DNA of 45,312 nt, from the NCBI GenBank assembly GCA_022822425.1, contig JAJEBS010000166.1, positions 1-45,312 of the forward strand. The letters are read 5' to 3'. Below are positions 25,746 through 36,400 of the stretch, in pieces. Made by a program: the position numbers and the translations under genes. Position 1 is the first letter of the stretch, and each line of letters opens with the position of its first letter. The stretch is from Gemmatimonadota bacterium (lineage in GTDB: Bacteria > Gemmatimonadota > Gemmatimonadetes > Longimicrobiales > Gaopeijiaceae). The notes beneath the pieces were generated by a model. The model was given only the letters and a program-made list of their open reading frames with translations. It searched no databases and was not told the DNA's origin.

Positions 25746-27188
25746 TTGAGCGGCTTCGGAGGCGTCGACCTGGCCGTGCTGGTGGCCTACCTGGCCGCCA
25801 CCACCGCCTGGGGCGCCTGGCTGGGCCGCCGCCAGCGGGGCGGGGCGGACTACTTCCTGGGGAACCGCAGGCTGCCCTGGGGAGCGGTGCTGCTGTCGGT
25901 TGTGGCCACCGAGACCAGCACGCTGACGTTTCTCTCCATCCCAGGGGTCGCGTACCTGGGCACCCTGGGCTTCCTGCAACTCACCTTCGGGTACCTGGCC
26001 GGCCGGGTGGTGGTCGCGTCCCTGCTGCTGCCCGCCTACTACCGCGGCGAGCTCAAGACCGCTTACGCCCTCCTGGGCGCCCGCTTCGGCAGCGGGGTGC
26101 GGCGCCTCACTTCGGCGATCTTCATGGTCACCCGGCTCCTCGCCGATTCCGTGCGCCTCTTCGCCACCGCCATCCCGCTCGCGCTGGTCACCGGCTGGCC
26201 CTACCCGCTCTCCATCCTGGTGATCGGGGCGCTCACGGTGGTCTACACCTACTTCGGCGGCATCAAGGCGGTCGTCTGGGTGGATGCCGTGCAGATGGCG
26301 CTCTACCTGGTGGGGGCGGCCATCGCAGTCGTGGTCCTGCAGGGTCTTGTCGATGGGGGATGGGGGGCGATCCTGGCCCACGCGGGAGCGGCGGGCAAGC
26401 TCCGCATCGTAGACCTGTCCCTCGACTTCTCGGTGCCCTACACGCTGTGGGCGGGGCTGTTGGGCGGCGGCTTCCTGGCGATGGCGTCCCACGGCACCGA
26501 CCAGCTCATCGTGCAGCGGCTGCTCACCTGCAAGGACCTGGCGGCCAGCCGCAGGGCGCTTATCGGGAGCGGCGTGGCGGTCGTGGGCCAGTTCGCCGTC
26601 TTCCTGCTGGTGGGGCTCGGCCTCTGGGCCTTCTACGAGAACCGCGCCTTCGACGCCTCCGACGAGATCTTCGCGCGCTTCATCGTCGAGGAGCTTCCCG
26701 CCGGTGTGACCGGACTTCTGATCGCGGGCGTGTTCGCCGCGGCGATGTCGTCGCTCTCCTCTTCCATCAACTCGCTGGCGTCTTCCTCCGCCTACGACTT
26801 CTGGGCGCCCGCCCGCGGCATCGACGACGACGCGCGCATCCTGCGGGCCGGCAAGCTCTTCACCCTGATGTGGGCCGCGTTGCTGGTCGGAGGCGCGATC
26901 CTGTTCATCCCGCTGAGCACGGGCACCAGCGCGGTGGAGGTCGCCCTGGCGGTCGCCTCGCTGGTCTACGGCGGATTGCTGGGGGCGTTCGCGCTGGGTG
27001 TCCTTTCGCAGCGCGCCACCGCGAGGGGAACCGCAGCCGGCATGGTGACCGGTATCGGCACGGTGACGGCCATCTGGATCCTCGCGCCCGACCGGGTGGC
27101 GTGGCCCTGGTTCGTGCTCATCGGGACGGCGATCACCGTGGCGGTGGGGATGGCGCTGGGCGGGGCGCGGACGGCCGACAGCGCCTGA
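25746..27188 (+). CDS. Sodium:solute symporter (SSS family), candidate amino-sugar importer
   Basis: About 480 residues with some 13 membrane helices in SSS-family order. The N-terminal DYFLGNRRLPWGAVLLSVVATETST carries the family's early-helix signature. Further on are YTYFGGIKAVVWVDAVQM, ASHGTDQLIVQRLLTCKD, and the sodium-site-like AAAMSSLSSSINSLASSS. The start is TTG 25746, which begins the conserved N-terminus and lies 28 bases after the fusion gene; no ATG is available in frame. Its place between wall-sugar hydrolases and a BadF-type sugar kinase suggests uptake of MurNAc, GlcNAc or anhydro-sugars. This rests on context only. Confidence 0.88.
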   Translation: MSGFGGVDLAVLVAYLAATTAWGAWLGRRQRGGADYFLGNRRLPWGAVLLSVVATETSTLTFLSIPGVAYLGTLGFLQLTFGYLAGRVVVASLLLPAYYRGELKTAYALLGARFGSGVRRLTSAIFMVTRLLADSVRLFATAIPLALVTGWPYPLSILVIGALTVVYTYFGGIKAVVWVDAVQMALYLVGAAIAVVVLQGLVDGGWGAILAHAGAAGKLRIVDLSLDFSVPYTLWAGLLGGGFLAMASHGTDQLIVQRLLTCKDLAASRRALIGSGVAVVGQFAVFLLVGLGLWAFYENRAFDASDEIFARFIVEELPAGVTGLLIAGVFAAAMSSLSSSINSLASSSAYDFWAPARGIDDDARILRAGKLFTLMWAALLVGGAILFIPLSTGTSAVEVALAVASLVYGGLLGAFALGVLSQRATARGTAAGMVTGIGTVTAIWILAPDRVAWPWFVLIGTAITVAVGMALGGARTADSA

Positions 27189-27213
27189 TGCGCGTCCCGG
27201 TCACCCCAGCCCC

Positions 27214-28128
27214 GTGACCGCGCCCCTCGTCGCGGGCGTCGACGGGGGCGGCACCCGCACCCGCGTCCTGCTGCTCGCCCGCGACGGCACGACCGCCGGC
27301 CGGGCGGAAGGCCCTGCCGCCCTGGTGCGTCCCGACCGCCCCGCCGCCGCCCGCGTGGTCGCCGACACTGTGCGCCGCGCCGCCGCCGCGGCCGGAGTGA
27401 CCCTTCCGCTACCGGCGGTCTGGGCGGGCCTGGCCGGCGCCGGCCAGCCCCGCGTCCGCCGCGCGCTCGAAGCGGCCCTGCGGGACGAACAGATCGCCCG
27501 CAGCGTGCGGGTCGGCACGGACGTGGGGGCGGCCTTCCACGATGCCTTCGGGACCGCCGCGGGCATCGTTCTGGTGGCCGGCACCGGCTCGGTCGTGCTG
27601 GGGGCGGCGCAGGACGGCCGCCGCCTGCAGATCGGCGGCTGGGGCGGGGTGATGGGTGACGAAGGAAGCGGCTACCACATCGGTGTGTCGTCCCTGCGGG
27701 CCATCGCGCGCGCAGTCGACGGCCGCGCCCTTCCGACCGCCCTCACCACGGCCGTCCTCGACCACCTGGGCCTCGCCCGCCCACGCGACCTCCCCGCCTG
27801 GGCGGAATCCGCGACCAAGGCCGATATCGCCGCCCTCGCGCCCCTCGCGATCCGCACCGCCCGCTCGGGCGACGCTGCCGCACAAACCGTCGTCCAGCGC
27901 GCGCTCAACGCCCTCGCCGATCAACTCTCCGCCGCCATCCGCCAACTCTTCCCGTCCGCGTCCGACGACCCACCCCCCGTGGCTCTCACCGGCGGCCTCA
28001 TCGCTCCGGACGGCCCTCTGCGCGACGACCTGGAGAAACAGGTTGCCTCGGCCGGTGGCCGTCTGCTGCCGCGCGCCGTCACCCCCGAGCGCGGCGCCGC
28101 CCGCCTGGCGCTCACCCTCCTGGACTGA
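27214..28128 (+). CDS. murK: BadF/BcrA/BcrD-type sugar kinase (MurNAc/GlcNAc kinase-like)
   Basis: A 304-residue ASKHA-fold kinase. The first phosphate loop is AGVDGGGTRTRVLL, the second is VLVAGTGSVVLG followed by GGWGGVMGDEGSGYHIG, and the adenosine site lies in PPVALTGGLIAPDG. This is the pattern of N-acetylglucosamine kinases and of the MurNAc/GlcNAc kinase MurK. It starts at GTG 27214, 25 bases after the symporter, and is the last gene of the wall-sugar operon. Phosphorylation of imported GlcNAc and/or MurNAc at O-6 is inferred. The symbol murK is tentative, since glucosamine or GlcNAc kinases belong to the same family. Confidence 0.82.
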   Translation: MTAPLVAGVDGGGTRTRVLLLARDGTTAGRAEGPAALVRPDRPAAARVVADTVRRAAAAAGVTLPLPAVWAGLAGAGQPRVRRALEAALRDEQIARSVRVGTDVGAAFHDAFGTAAGIVLVAGTGSVVLGAAQDGRRLQIGGWGGVMGDEGSGYHIGVSSLRAIARAVDGRALPTALTTAVLDHLGLARPRDLPAWAESATKADIAALAPLAIRTARSGDAAAQTVVQRALNALADQLSAAIRQLFPSASDDPPPVALTGGLIAPDGPLRDDLEKQVASAGGRLLPRAVTPERGAARLALTLLD

Positions 28129-28164
28129 CCGCCCTCGACCCCGATGATCCCTCTCTGACGGACA

Positions 28165-28216
28165 GGATCGGAATCCGCCGGGGCCGGGTCAGCAACCGCG
28201 GATTCCCCTCAGATCC
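28165..28216. repeat. Long inverted repeat after the kinase gene
   Basis: GGAATCCGC (28170-28178) pairs perfectly with GCGGATTCC (28198-28206) around a 19-base loop. The stem can be extended by GGATC (28165-28169) with GATCC (28212-28216) across a 5-base bulge. It lies upstream of the predicted thrA promoter, so it is more likely a 3' structure of the wall-sugar transcript or a binding site than a thrA leader. No U-tract follows. Confidence 0.5.
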
Positions 28217-28242
28217 ACTCTCGGGCAGCCCCGCGCGGAAGC

Positions 28243-28271
28243 TTGACCTCCTCACCCGGTAGCCGTTAATT
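28243..28271 (+). promoter_or_regulatory. Candidate sigma-70-type promoter for thrA
   Basis: TTGACC (28243-28248), a 17-base spacer and TTAATT (28266-28271), one of the best consensus matches in the window. The predicted start of transcription, near 28279, leaves room for starts at 28292, 28367 or 28433. Confidence 0.55.
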
Positions 28272-28366
28272 CCCGCCATGATCAAACCGTATTGCCCGTC
28301 CGCCGGGGCTTCACCCGCCGGGCGGGATTCGCGGTTGGAGCGGCCGCATCTTCCTCTTCGGGCCTC

Positions 28367-30913
28367 GTGACCTCCACACCCGCGCTCGCTCCTCCCGACG
28401 CACGCCGTCCGGTCGCGCCCCCGATTCGGGTGATGAAGTTCGGGGGGACCTCGGTCGGAAGCGCCGCGCGCATCCGGCGCGTCGTCGGCCTTGTCGCGGA
28501 TGCCCGGGCCGGCTCCACCCCTGTCGTGGTCGTCTCCGCCGTGCACGGAACGACGGACCGGTTGGTCGAGGTCGCCGAACTCGCCGGACGGGGGGACGCT
28601 GGACATGCGTTGGTGACGCGGGAGATCGCGGAGATGCACCGGGAGCTTCTCCACGCCCTCGCTCCGACCGACGAAGCGCCAGGCCTCGCCCTCCGCCTCG
28701 ATGCGGCGATGGACGATCTCCGGCGCCTTGCGAACGGAGCCCAGCTCCTCGGCGAATGCACCCTCCGGACGCGCGACTGGATGCTCTCCTTCGGGGAGCG
28801 GCTGTCCTCGATGCTCGTCGCCGCCTGCATGCGCGCCCACGGGATCGCCGCCGTCGACGTGGACGCAAGAGAGCTTCTCCGCACCGACACCCGCTTCGGC
28901 GCGGCGCGGGTCGACCGGCAGAGTTCGCGGAAGCTGGTGCGCGCGCGGCTTCCCGGAGACGCCGGAATCCCGGTCGTCACCGGGTTCATCGGCTCGACGG
29001 CGAAGGGGGAGACCACCACGCTGGGCCGGGGTGCGTCCGACTACACGGCCACCCTTCTCGGCTCGATGCTGGGCGCGGCGGAGGTCGAGATCTGGACGGA
29101 CGTGGACGGGGTGCTCACCGCGGATCCCCAGGCCGTGCCCGAAGCCGCCCCGGCGCGCGAGATCACCTACGCGGAGCTCCTCGAGCTCGCCCACTTCGGT
29201 GCGCAGGTGATCTGCCCCCCGGCGGTGGAGCCTGCCCGCAGCGCCGGGATCCGGCTGAGGATCCGCAGCACCCTCGATCCTTCCCTCCCGGGGACGCTGG
29301 TCGTGACCTCGGTCCAGCGGGACCCCCTGCGGCCGGTGCGCGGGATTTCCGCGACCAGGGACGTGGCGTTGATCCGGCTCGCCGGGGTCGAGACGGTCGG
29401 CGTTACGGAGGCCTCGCAACGGATCTTCCGTGCGCTTCGAGTCGCCGACGTGGACTCGCTTCTCTTCACGCAGGACTCGGGCGCGCACGCCTTGTCCTTC
29501 GCTGTCAGGGGTGCCGACGCGGAGCGGGCGCGGGCCGCTCTGGGGGCTGAGTTCCGGCGGGAGCGGGAGTCGCGGCTCGTGCGCGACCCGACCGTCGAGC
29601 AGGGGTTTTCGATCCTCGCGGTCGTTGGAGAGGGGATGAGGTACACGCCTGGCGTGTCCGGCAAACTCTTCTCGGCCCTGGGAGCCGCGAGGGTCAATGT
29701 GCACGCCATCGCCCAGGGATCCTCCGAGCGCAACATCTCATGGGTCGTGAACGCAGGGCAGGAGGGCGTCGCGCTCCGCACCGTCCACCGCGCCTTCTTC
29801 AGCCCGCCGGACGAACTCGAACCCGTCCGCATCCTCGTCCTCGGGGCGGGCGTCGTCGGCGGAGCCTTCCTCGACCAGTTCGCCGCAAACGGGGACGACG
29901 CGATGCGTGCGCACGGGATCCAGCCGGTCCTGGTCGGCATCTCGAACAGCCGGACGGCCGTAACCGACCTCGAGGGCCTGGTGGCAGGCCGGTGGCGGTC
30001 GCACATCGAGGGGGCCCGCGGCGATCCCGTTCGAGCCTTCGAGGCCGTCTGGACGGGCGACCCGCTCGTCGTCGTCGACTGCACCGCGAGCCCGACCGTC
30101 GCGGCGAGGTACGCGGAATACCTCCGGGCCGGCGCCGCCGTGGTCACGGCGAACAAGATTCCTCTCTCCGGGCCGATCGAGGAGTACGCGACCCTCAGGA
30201 GCCTCGGCGGGCGCGGGGGCGGCCTCCACCACGGGACGACCGTGGGGGCAGGCCTTCCGATGGTGCGCATGATCGCCGAGCTTCGGCGGAGCGGCGACAC
30301 CGTCATCTCTCTCGAGGGGACGCTGTCGGGCACGCTCACCTTCCTGATGGACCAGTTGAGCCGCGGGCGGAGGTTCAGCTCGGCGGTCGAGGAAGCCCGG
30401 CGGAGAGGGATCTCCGAGCCGGATCCGAGGGAGGACCTGGGCCTCAGGGACGTGGTCCGAAAACTCGTCATCCTCGCACGGACGGCGGGGATGCGCATGG
30501 AACCCTCCGACGTCGAGGTCGAACCGATTCTTCCGGAGCGCCTCCTCCGGCCCGGCCCGGTCCGGGAGTTCGTCGAGCGGCTCTCCGGGCTCGACGACGA
30601 GATGGCCGAGCGGACCCGGGCGGCGGCGGCGCAAGGGGGACGGCTCGTCTGCCTGGCACGGGTGGCGCAGGGCGCGGCGTCCGTCCGCCTCGAGGTGGTG
30701 CCCGCGGATGAGCCCGTCGCGCGCACCCGCGGCACCGAGAACCTGCTCGTCATCCGCTCTCGGTGGTACGCCGATCATCCCATGGTGATTCAGGGCCCCG
30801 GAGCGGGGCCCGAGGTCACCGCGGCCGGCCTCATGACCGACCTGGTGGCGGCCGCCGGCCGGGTTGCCGGCCGGGCCGGACAGGGTCAACGGCGAACCTC
30901 CTCGGCCCGGTAG
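28367..30913 (+). CDS. thrA: Bifunctional aspartokinase / homoserine dehydrogenase
   Basis: A fused enzyme of about 848 residues catalysing the first and third steps from aspartate to threonine and methionine. The aspartokinase part has VMKFGGTSVGS near residue 23 and the substrate/ATP stretch TTLGRGASDYTATL then EIWTDVDGVLTADP. ACT-type regulatory sequence lies around residues 320-480. The dehydrogenase starts at about residue 490 with VLGAGVVGGAFLDQF, followed by TANKIPLSG, VGAGLPMVRMI, LEGTLSGTLTFLMDQLSRG and PDPREDLGLRDVVRKLVIL. The start is uncertain: the frame opens at TTG 28292, while GTG 28367 and ATG 28433 are alternatives and none has a strong ribosome site. Feedback by threonine is expected from the ACT domains. 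Confidence 0.92.
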   Translation: MTSTPALAPPDARRPVAPPIRVMKFGGTSVGSAARIRRVVGLVADARAGSTPVVVVSAVHGTTDRLVEVAELAGRGDAGHALVTREIAEMHRELLHALAPTDEAPGLALRLDAAMDDLRRLANGAQLLGECTLRTRDWMLSFGERLSSMLVAACMRAHGIAAVDVDARELLRTDTRFGAARVDRQSSRKLVRARLPGDAGIPVVTGFIGSTAKGETTTLGRGASDYTATLLGSMLGAAEVEIWTDVDGVLTADPQAVPEAAPAREITYAELLELAHFGAQVICPPAVEPARSAGIRLRIRSTLDPSLPGTLVVTSVQRDPLRPVRGISATRDVALIRLAGVETVGVTEASQRIFRALRVADVDSLLFTQDSGAHALSFAVRGADAERARAALGAEFRRERESRLVRDPTVEQGFSILAVVGEGMRYTPGVSGKLFSALGAARVNVHAIAQGSSERNISWVVNAGQEGVALRTVHRAFFSPPDELEPVRILVLGAGVVGGAFLDQFAANGDDAMRAHGIQPVLVGISNSRTAVTDLEGLVAGRWRSHIEGARGDPVRAFEAVWTGDPLVVVDCTASPTVAARYAEYLRAGAAVVTANKIPLSGPIEEYATLRSLGGRGGGLHHGTTVGAGLPMVRMIAELRRSGDTVISLEGTLSGTLTFLMDQLSRGRRFSSAVEEARRRGISEPDPREDLGLRDVVRKLVILARTAGMRMEPSDVEVEPILPERLLRPGPVREFVERLSGLDDEMAERTRAAAAQGGRLVCLARVAQGAASVRLEVVPADEPVARTRGTENLLVIRSRWYADHPMVIQGPGAGPEVTAAGLMTDLVAAAGRVAGRAGQGQRRTSSAR

Positions 30914-30931
30914 GAACCGTCGACGTAGGCC

Positions 30932-30950
30932 GTCTGCCATTTTGGCAGAC
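30932..30950. promoter_or_regulatory. Perfect palindrome upstream of the Hsp20 promoter (candidate operator)
   Basis: GTCTGCCA (30932-30939), TTT, TGGCAGAC (30943-30950): eight-base arms with a three-base spacer and no mismatch. It ends 7 bases before the -24 element of the sigma-54-like promoter, the kind of spacing expected for a regulator site. It lies 18 bases after the thrA stop, so it could also form a hairpin in the thrA transcript. Confidence 0.6.
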
Positions 30951-30957
30951 TTCTCAC

Positions 30958-30973
30958 TGGCACGCTCCCTGCC
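30958..30973 (+). promoter_or_regulatory. Sigma-54-type (-24/-12) promoter for the small heat shock gene
   Basis: TGGCACG (30958-30964), four bases, then CTGCC (30969-30973). This matches TGGCACG-N4-TTGCW except at the first and last base of the second block, with GG and GC separated by the required 10 bases. Transcription would start near 30984, about 78 bases before the Hsp20 ATG. An RpoN gene and activator are not in the window. Confidence 0.6.
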
Positions 30974-31061
30974 CCTGCCAAGGCCGAACGCGCATGCCAG
31001 GTCGGGCATCAGGAAGCCCGGCGGCGCGAATTTGGTCACAAGAACCCAATGGAGGAAACAC

Positions 31062-31511
31062 ATGACGACCATCGCCAAATATCGTTCGCTCTCGCCCTCG
31101 CAGGTGCTGCGGGCCTTCAACGCCGCCCTTCCGAGCGGCCCGGCCTTCCCCTTCGGGGCCTTCATCAACACCGACTGGGTTCCGCCGGTGAACGTCGCGG
31201 AGACGGCGGACTCGATCCTTGTCACCGCGGAACTCCCGGGCGTGTCGCCCGGGGACGTCGACATCCAGGTCGAGGAGAACGTGCTCACGATCCGCGGCGA
31301 GAAGCATGAGGAGCGCGTGGAGGAGGACACCGAGCGCCACATGCACATCTCCGAGCGGATCACGGGCAGCTTCAGCCGCTCCTTCACGCTGCCGCGCAGG
31401 GTTGACGTCGAGGGCATCAACGCCGACTTCGGCGAGGGGGTCCTCAAGGTCAGCGTCCCCAAGGCGCCCGAGACCCGCGCCCGCAGGATCGAGGTGAAGG
31501 CGCGCGCCTAG
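31062..31511 (+). CDS. Small heat shock protein (Hsp20 / alpha-crystallin family)
   Basis: A 149-residue ATP-independent chaperone that holds unfolding proteins. The alpha-crystallin domain spans about residues 40-135, with VPPVNVAETADSILVTAELPGV, VDIQVEENVLTIRGEK, FSRSFTLPRRVDVEGINADF and the G-V-L motif in EGVLKVSVPKAPE. The C-terminal IxI/V anchor is reduced to RRIEVKA. ATG 31062 follows GGAGG by 6 bases. It is a single-gene unit, with a sigma-54-like promoter and palindrome upstream and a perfect hairpin downstream. Confidence 0.95.
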   Translation: MTTIAKYRSLSPSQVLRAFNAALPSGPAFPFGAFINTDWVPPVNVAETADSILVTAELPGVSPGDVDIQVEENVLTIRGEKHEERVEEDTERHMHISERITGSFSRSFTLPRRVDVEGINADFGEGVLKVSVPKAPETRARRIEVKARA

Positions 31512-31568
31512 CAGGCCCGCGACCCGAGACGCGCGCCCGACCGCGGCGCTGCGCAAACGCTGCACCCG

Positions 31569-31596
31569 ATCGGACCCGGTTCCCGCCGGGTCCGAT
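31569..31596 (+). terminator. Hairpin terminator after the Hsp20 gene
   Basis: An 11-base perfect stem, ATCGGACCCGG (31569-31579) with CCGGGTCCGAT (31586-31596) and a six-base loop, followed by TCTCAT. The U-tract is poor, as in many GC-rich genomes. Confidence 0.6.
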
Positions 31597-31615
31597 TCTC
31601 ATGCCGCATCCAGGT

Positions 31616-31643
31616 TTGATGGCATCCCCCGGGATGCTACTTT
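31616..31643 (+). promoter_or_regulatory. Candidate promoter for the trpS-dapA-purA-ffh operon
   Basis: TTGATG (31616-31621), a 16-base spacer and TACTTT (31638-31643). Seen another way it is TTTG, 19 bases, TACTTTGG. The leader would be about 85 bases. Confidence 0.4.
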
Positions 31644-31735
31644 GGTGGCGACACTCTCCGTTGCCGGACAGGCGTGACGAGCCCGTCCGCTGATCCCGGT
31701 CCCGCCGGCGCCCGTAACCCGAGAAGAACCCGCGC

Positions 31736-32773
31736 ATGACCCACGCCAGCACCCGGCCCCCGCCGGGATCGCGCGTCTTCAGCGGAATGCAGCCCAGCGG
31801 CGAAGCCCATCTCGGCAACTACCTGGGTGCGCTGCGCCAGTGGGCCGCCATGCAGGACGACTACGACTGCATCTACTGCATCGTCGACCAGCACGCCATC
31901 ACGGGGCGCTACGATCCCGCGGCGCTTCCCGGGGCCGTCTTCGATCTCGCCATCAGCTTTCTGGCCTCGGGGCTCGATCCCGAGCGCTCCATCATCTTCG
32001 TGCAGTCCGACGTCCCCGAGCACACCGAGCTGAGCTGGCTCTTCAACTCGGTGGCGCCCATCGGCGACCTGGAGCGCATGATCCAGTTCAAGGAGAAATC
32101 CGAGCGCATGGAGTCGGTGCCGGTCGGTCTCCTCAACTACCCCGTGCTGCAGGCGGCGGACATCCTCATCTACCGCGCCGACGTGGTGCCCGTGGGGGAG
32201 GACCAGCGCCAGCACCTCGAGCTGACCCGGGACATCGCACGCAAGTGGAATGCCCGCTTCGGCAAGTACCTGCCCGAGCCCCAGCCCTACATTCCGCGCG
32301 CGGGCCGGATCGTGGGGCTGGACGGCCGGTCCAAGATGAGCAAGTCGCTCGGCAACACGGTCGGCATCCTCGACGAACCCGACGAGATCCGCAGGCGTGT
32401 GCGCACCGCGGTGACCGATCCGGCGCGCATCCGCAAGACCGACCCGGGGCGCCCCGAAGTCTGCAACGTCTATTCGCTGCACGAACATTTCGCGGACGGT
32501 GAGCGCCTCGACGATATCGCCCTCCAGTGTCGCACGGCCCAGCGCGGCTGCGTCCAGTGCAAGGGCATGCTGGCGGAGGAGATCGACGAGGCCTTCGGCC
32601 CCATGCGGGAGGTGGCCGCGCACTATCGCGCGCACCCGGAGGAGGTGCTCCGGATTCTCGACGATGGAGCACGGAGGGCCGGAGCCATTGCCCGGGAGAC
32701 CATGGCGGAGGTCCGGTCGCGCATGGGGCTCGACTGGAAGCGCAACGCGCGAGCACTGAAGGAGGAAAGCTGA
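31736..32773 (+). CDS. trpS: Tryptophanyl-tRNA synthetase
   Basis: A class I aminoacyl-tRNA synthetase of 345 residues that charges tRNA-Trp. The ATP site shows as SGMQPSGEAHLGNYLGAL (HIGH-equivalent HLGN) and the KMSKS loop as GRSKMSKSLGN. Further family stretches are YCIVDQHAITG, SWLFNSVAPIGDLERM, LNYPVLQAADILIYRAD and PVGEDQRQHLELTRDIA. ATG 31736 gives a short N-terminal extension of 12 residues. The next gene starts 3 bases after the stop, and the genes downstream to trmD follow closely on the same strand. Confidence 0.96.
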   Translation: MTHASTRPPPGSRVFSGMQPSGEAHLGNYLGALRQWAAMQDDYDCIYCIVDQHAITGRYDPAALPGAVFDLAISFLASGLDPERSIIFVQSDVPEHTELSWLFNSVAPIGDLERMIQFKEKSERMESVPVGLLNYPVLQAADILIYRADVVPVGEDQRQHLELTRDIARKWNARFGKYLPEPQPYIPRAGRIVGLDGRSKMSKSLGNTVGILDEPDEIRRRVRTAVTDPARIRKTDPGRPEVCNVYSLHEHFADGERLDDIALQCRTAQRGCVQCKGMLAEEIDEAFGPMREVAAHYRAHPEEVLRILDDGARRAGAIARETMAEVRSRMGLDWKRNARALKEES

Positions 32774-32776
32774 GTC

Positions 32777-33703
32777 ATGAATCTGGCCGGAGTCTTCATC
32801 CCCGCGGTTACGCCCTTCGATCCCGTGACCGGAGGCGTGGACATCGTCGCGATGCGCGCCAACCTGAGGAGCTGGCTGGCGCACCCCGTGCACGGAATCG
32901 TCATCGCGGGATCCACCGGAGAGGCGGTGCTGCTCAGCCGCGGCGAGCGCAGGCGCCTCATCGAGGCGACCGCCGACGTCATGACCGATGATCGTCTGCT
33001 GATCGCCGGAACCGGGGTGGAGTCCACGCGCGGCACCATCCGGCTCGGTCGGGAAGCCGCCGATGCCGGCGCCGACGCCGTCCTGGTGCAGCCGCCGGCG
33101 TACTACCTGGGCGCGATGACCCCGGAAGCGGTGCGCGATCATTACGTCGCGGTGGCCGACGCCTCCCCGGTTCCGGTCCTCATCTACCAGGCGCCGCTGC
33201 GCTTCAGCACCCTCGACTTCCCCTCCGGGCTGGTGGCCGAACTCTCCCGGCATCCCAACATCGTCGGGATCAAGGACTCCAGGGGCAGCCTGGAGAAGGT
33301 TGCCGAGCTGCTCGACTGCACCGGGCGCGACTTCGCGGTGATCGTGGGCAACGGCGCGGGGCTGTATGCGGCCCTGGAGTTGGGCGCGGCGGGCGGCATT
33401 CTGGGTGTCGCCAACCTGGCTCCCGCCGAGAGCGCCGCGATCTTCCAGCGCTTCACGGAGGGGCGCACCAGTGAGGCGGGCCGTCTCCAGGAGCGGGTCG
33501 CACCCGTCCACAAGAAGCTGGTGGCCGGATTCGGGGTGCCGGGGGTCAAGGCCGCGATGGATCTGCTGGGAGGCCACGGTGGGAGGCCCCGCCCGCCGCT
33601 CAGGCCGTTCCCGGCCGGGAAGGTCGCTGAGGTGGAGGCCGTCCTGCGCCGGGCCGGGCTGTTGCGGCCGGAGCGCGCGCTCTCCGGTTCCGCCTCCGCA
33701 TGA
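32777..33703 (+). CDS. dapA: DapA/HOGA-family aldolase, probable dihydrodipicolinate synthase
   Basis: A 308-residue TIM-barrel lyase. Visible are VFIPAVTPFD at the N-terminus, the substrate loop IAGSTGEAVLL (STGE in place of TTGE), the Schiff-base Lys in NIVGIKDSRG and the Tyr in LIYQAPLRFS. The Arg five residues after that Tyr matches the carboxylate-binding Arg of DapA. In contrast, the C-terminal FGVPGVKAAMDLLGGHGG resembles 4-hydroxy-2-oxoglutarate aldolases. If DapA, it condenses pyruvate with aspartate semialdehyde for lysine and diaminopimelate. The start is ATG 32777, three bases after trpS. The family is certain; the exact reaction is not. Confidence 0.8.
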   Translation: MNLAGVFIPAVTPFDPVTGGVDIVAMRANLRSWLAHPVHGIVIAGSTGEAVLLSRGERRRLIEATADVMTDDRLLIAGTGVESTRGTIRLGREAADAGADAVLVQPPAYYLGAMTPEAVRDHYVAVADASPVPVLIYQAPLRFSTLDFPSGLVAELSRHPNIVGIKDSRGSLEKVAELLDCTGRDFAVIVGNGAGLYAALELGAAGGILGVANLAPAESAAIFQRFTEGRTSEAGRLQERVAPVHKKLVAGFGVPGVKAAMDLLGGHGGRPRPPLRPFPAGKVAEVEAVLRRAGLLRPERALSGSASA

Positions 33704-33749
33704 GGACCGGCTCGAGCCGCCTCACACTGTACCAGCCGGGAGCCTGATC

Positions 33750-35039
<1,290 letters not shown>

Positions 35040-35042
35040 TCG

Positions 35043-36359
<1,317 letters not shown>

Positions 36360-36400
36360 CCGCCCCGGAGAGGCGGGCAGGCACGAACCCGAGGAGACAC

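Noticed and set aside
28279-28366. Attenuator peptide or T-box before thrA
   Set aside because: Too short a transcript leader before the possible starts, and no run of Thr/Ile/Met codons or T-box sequence.
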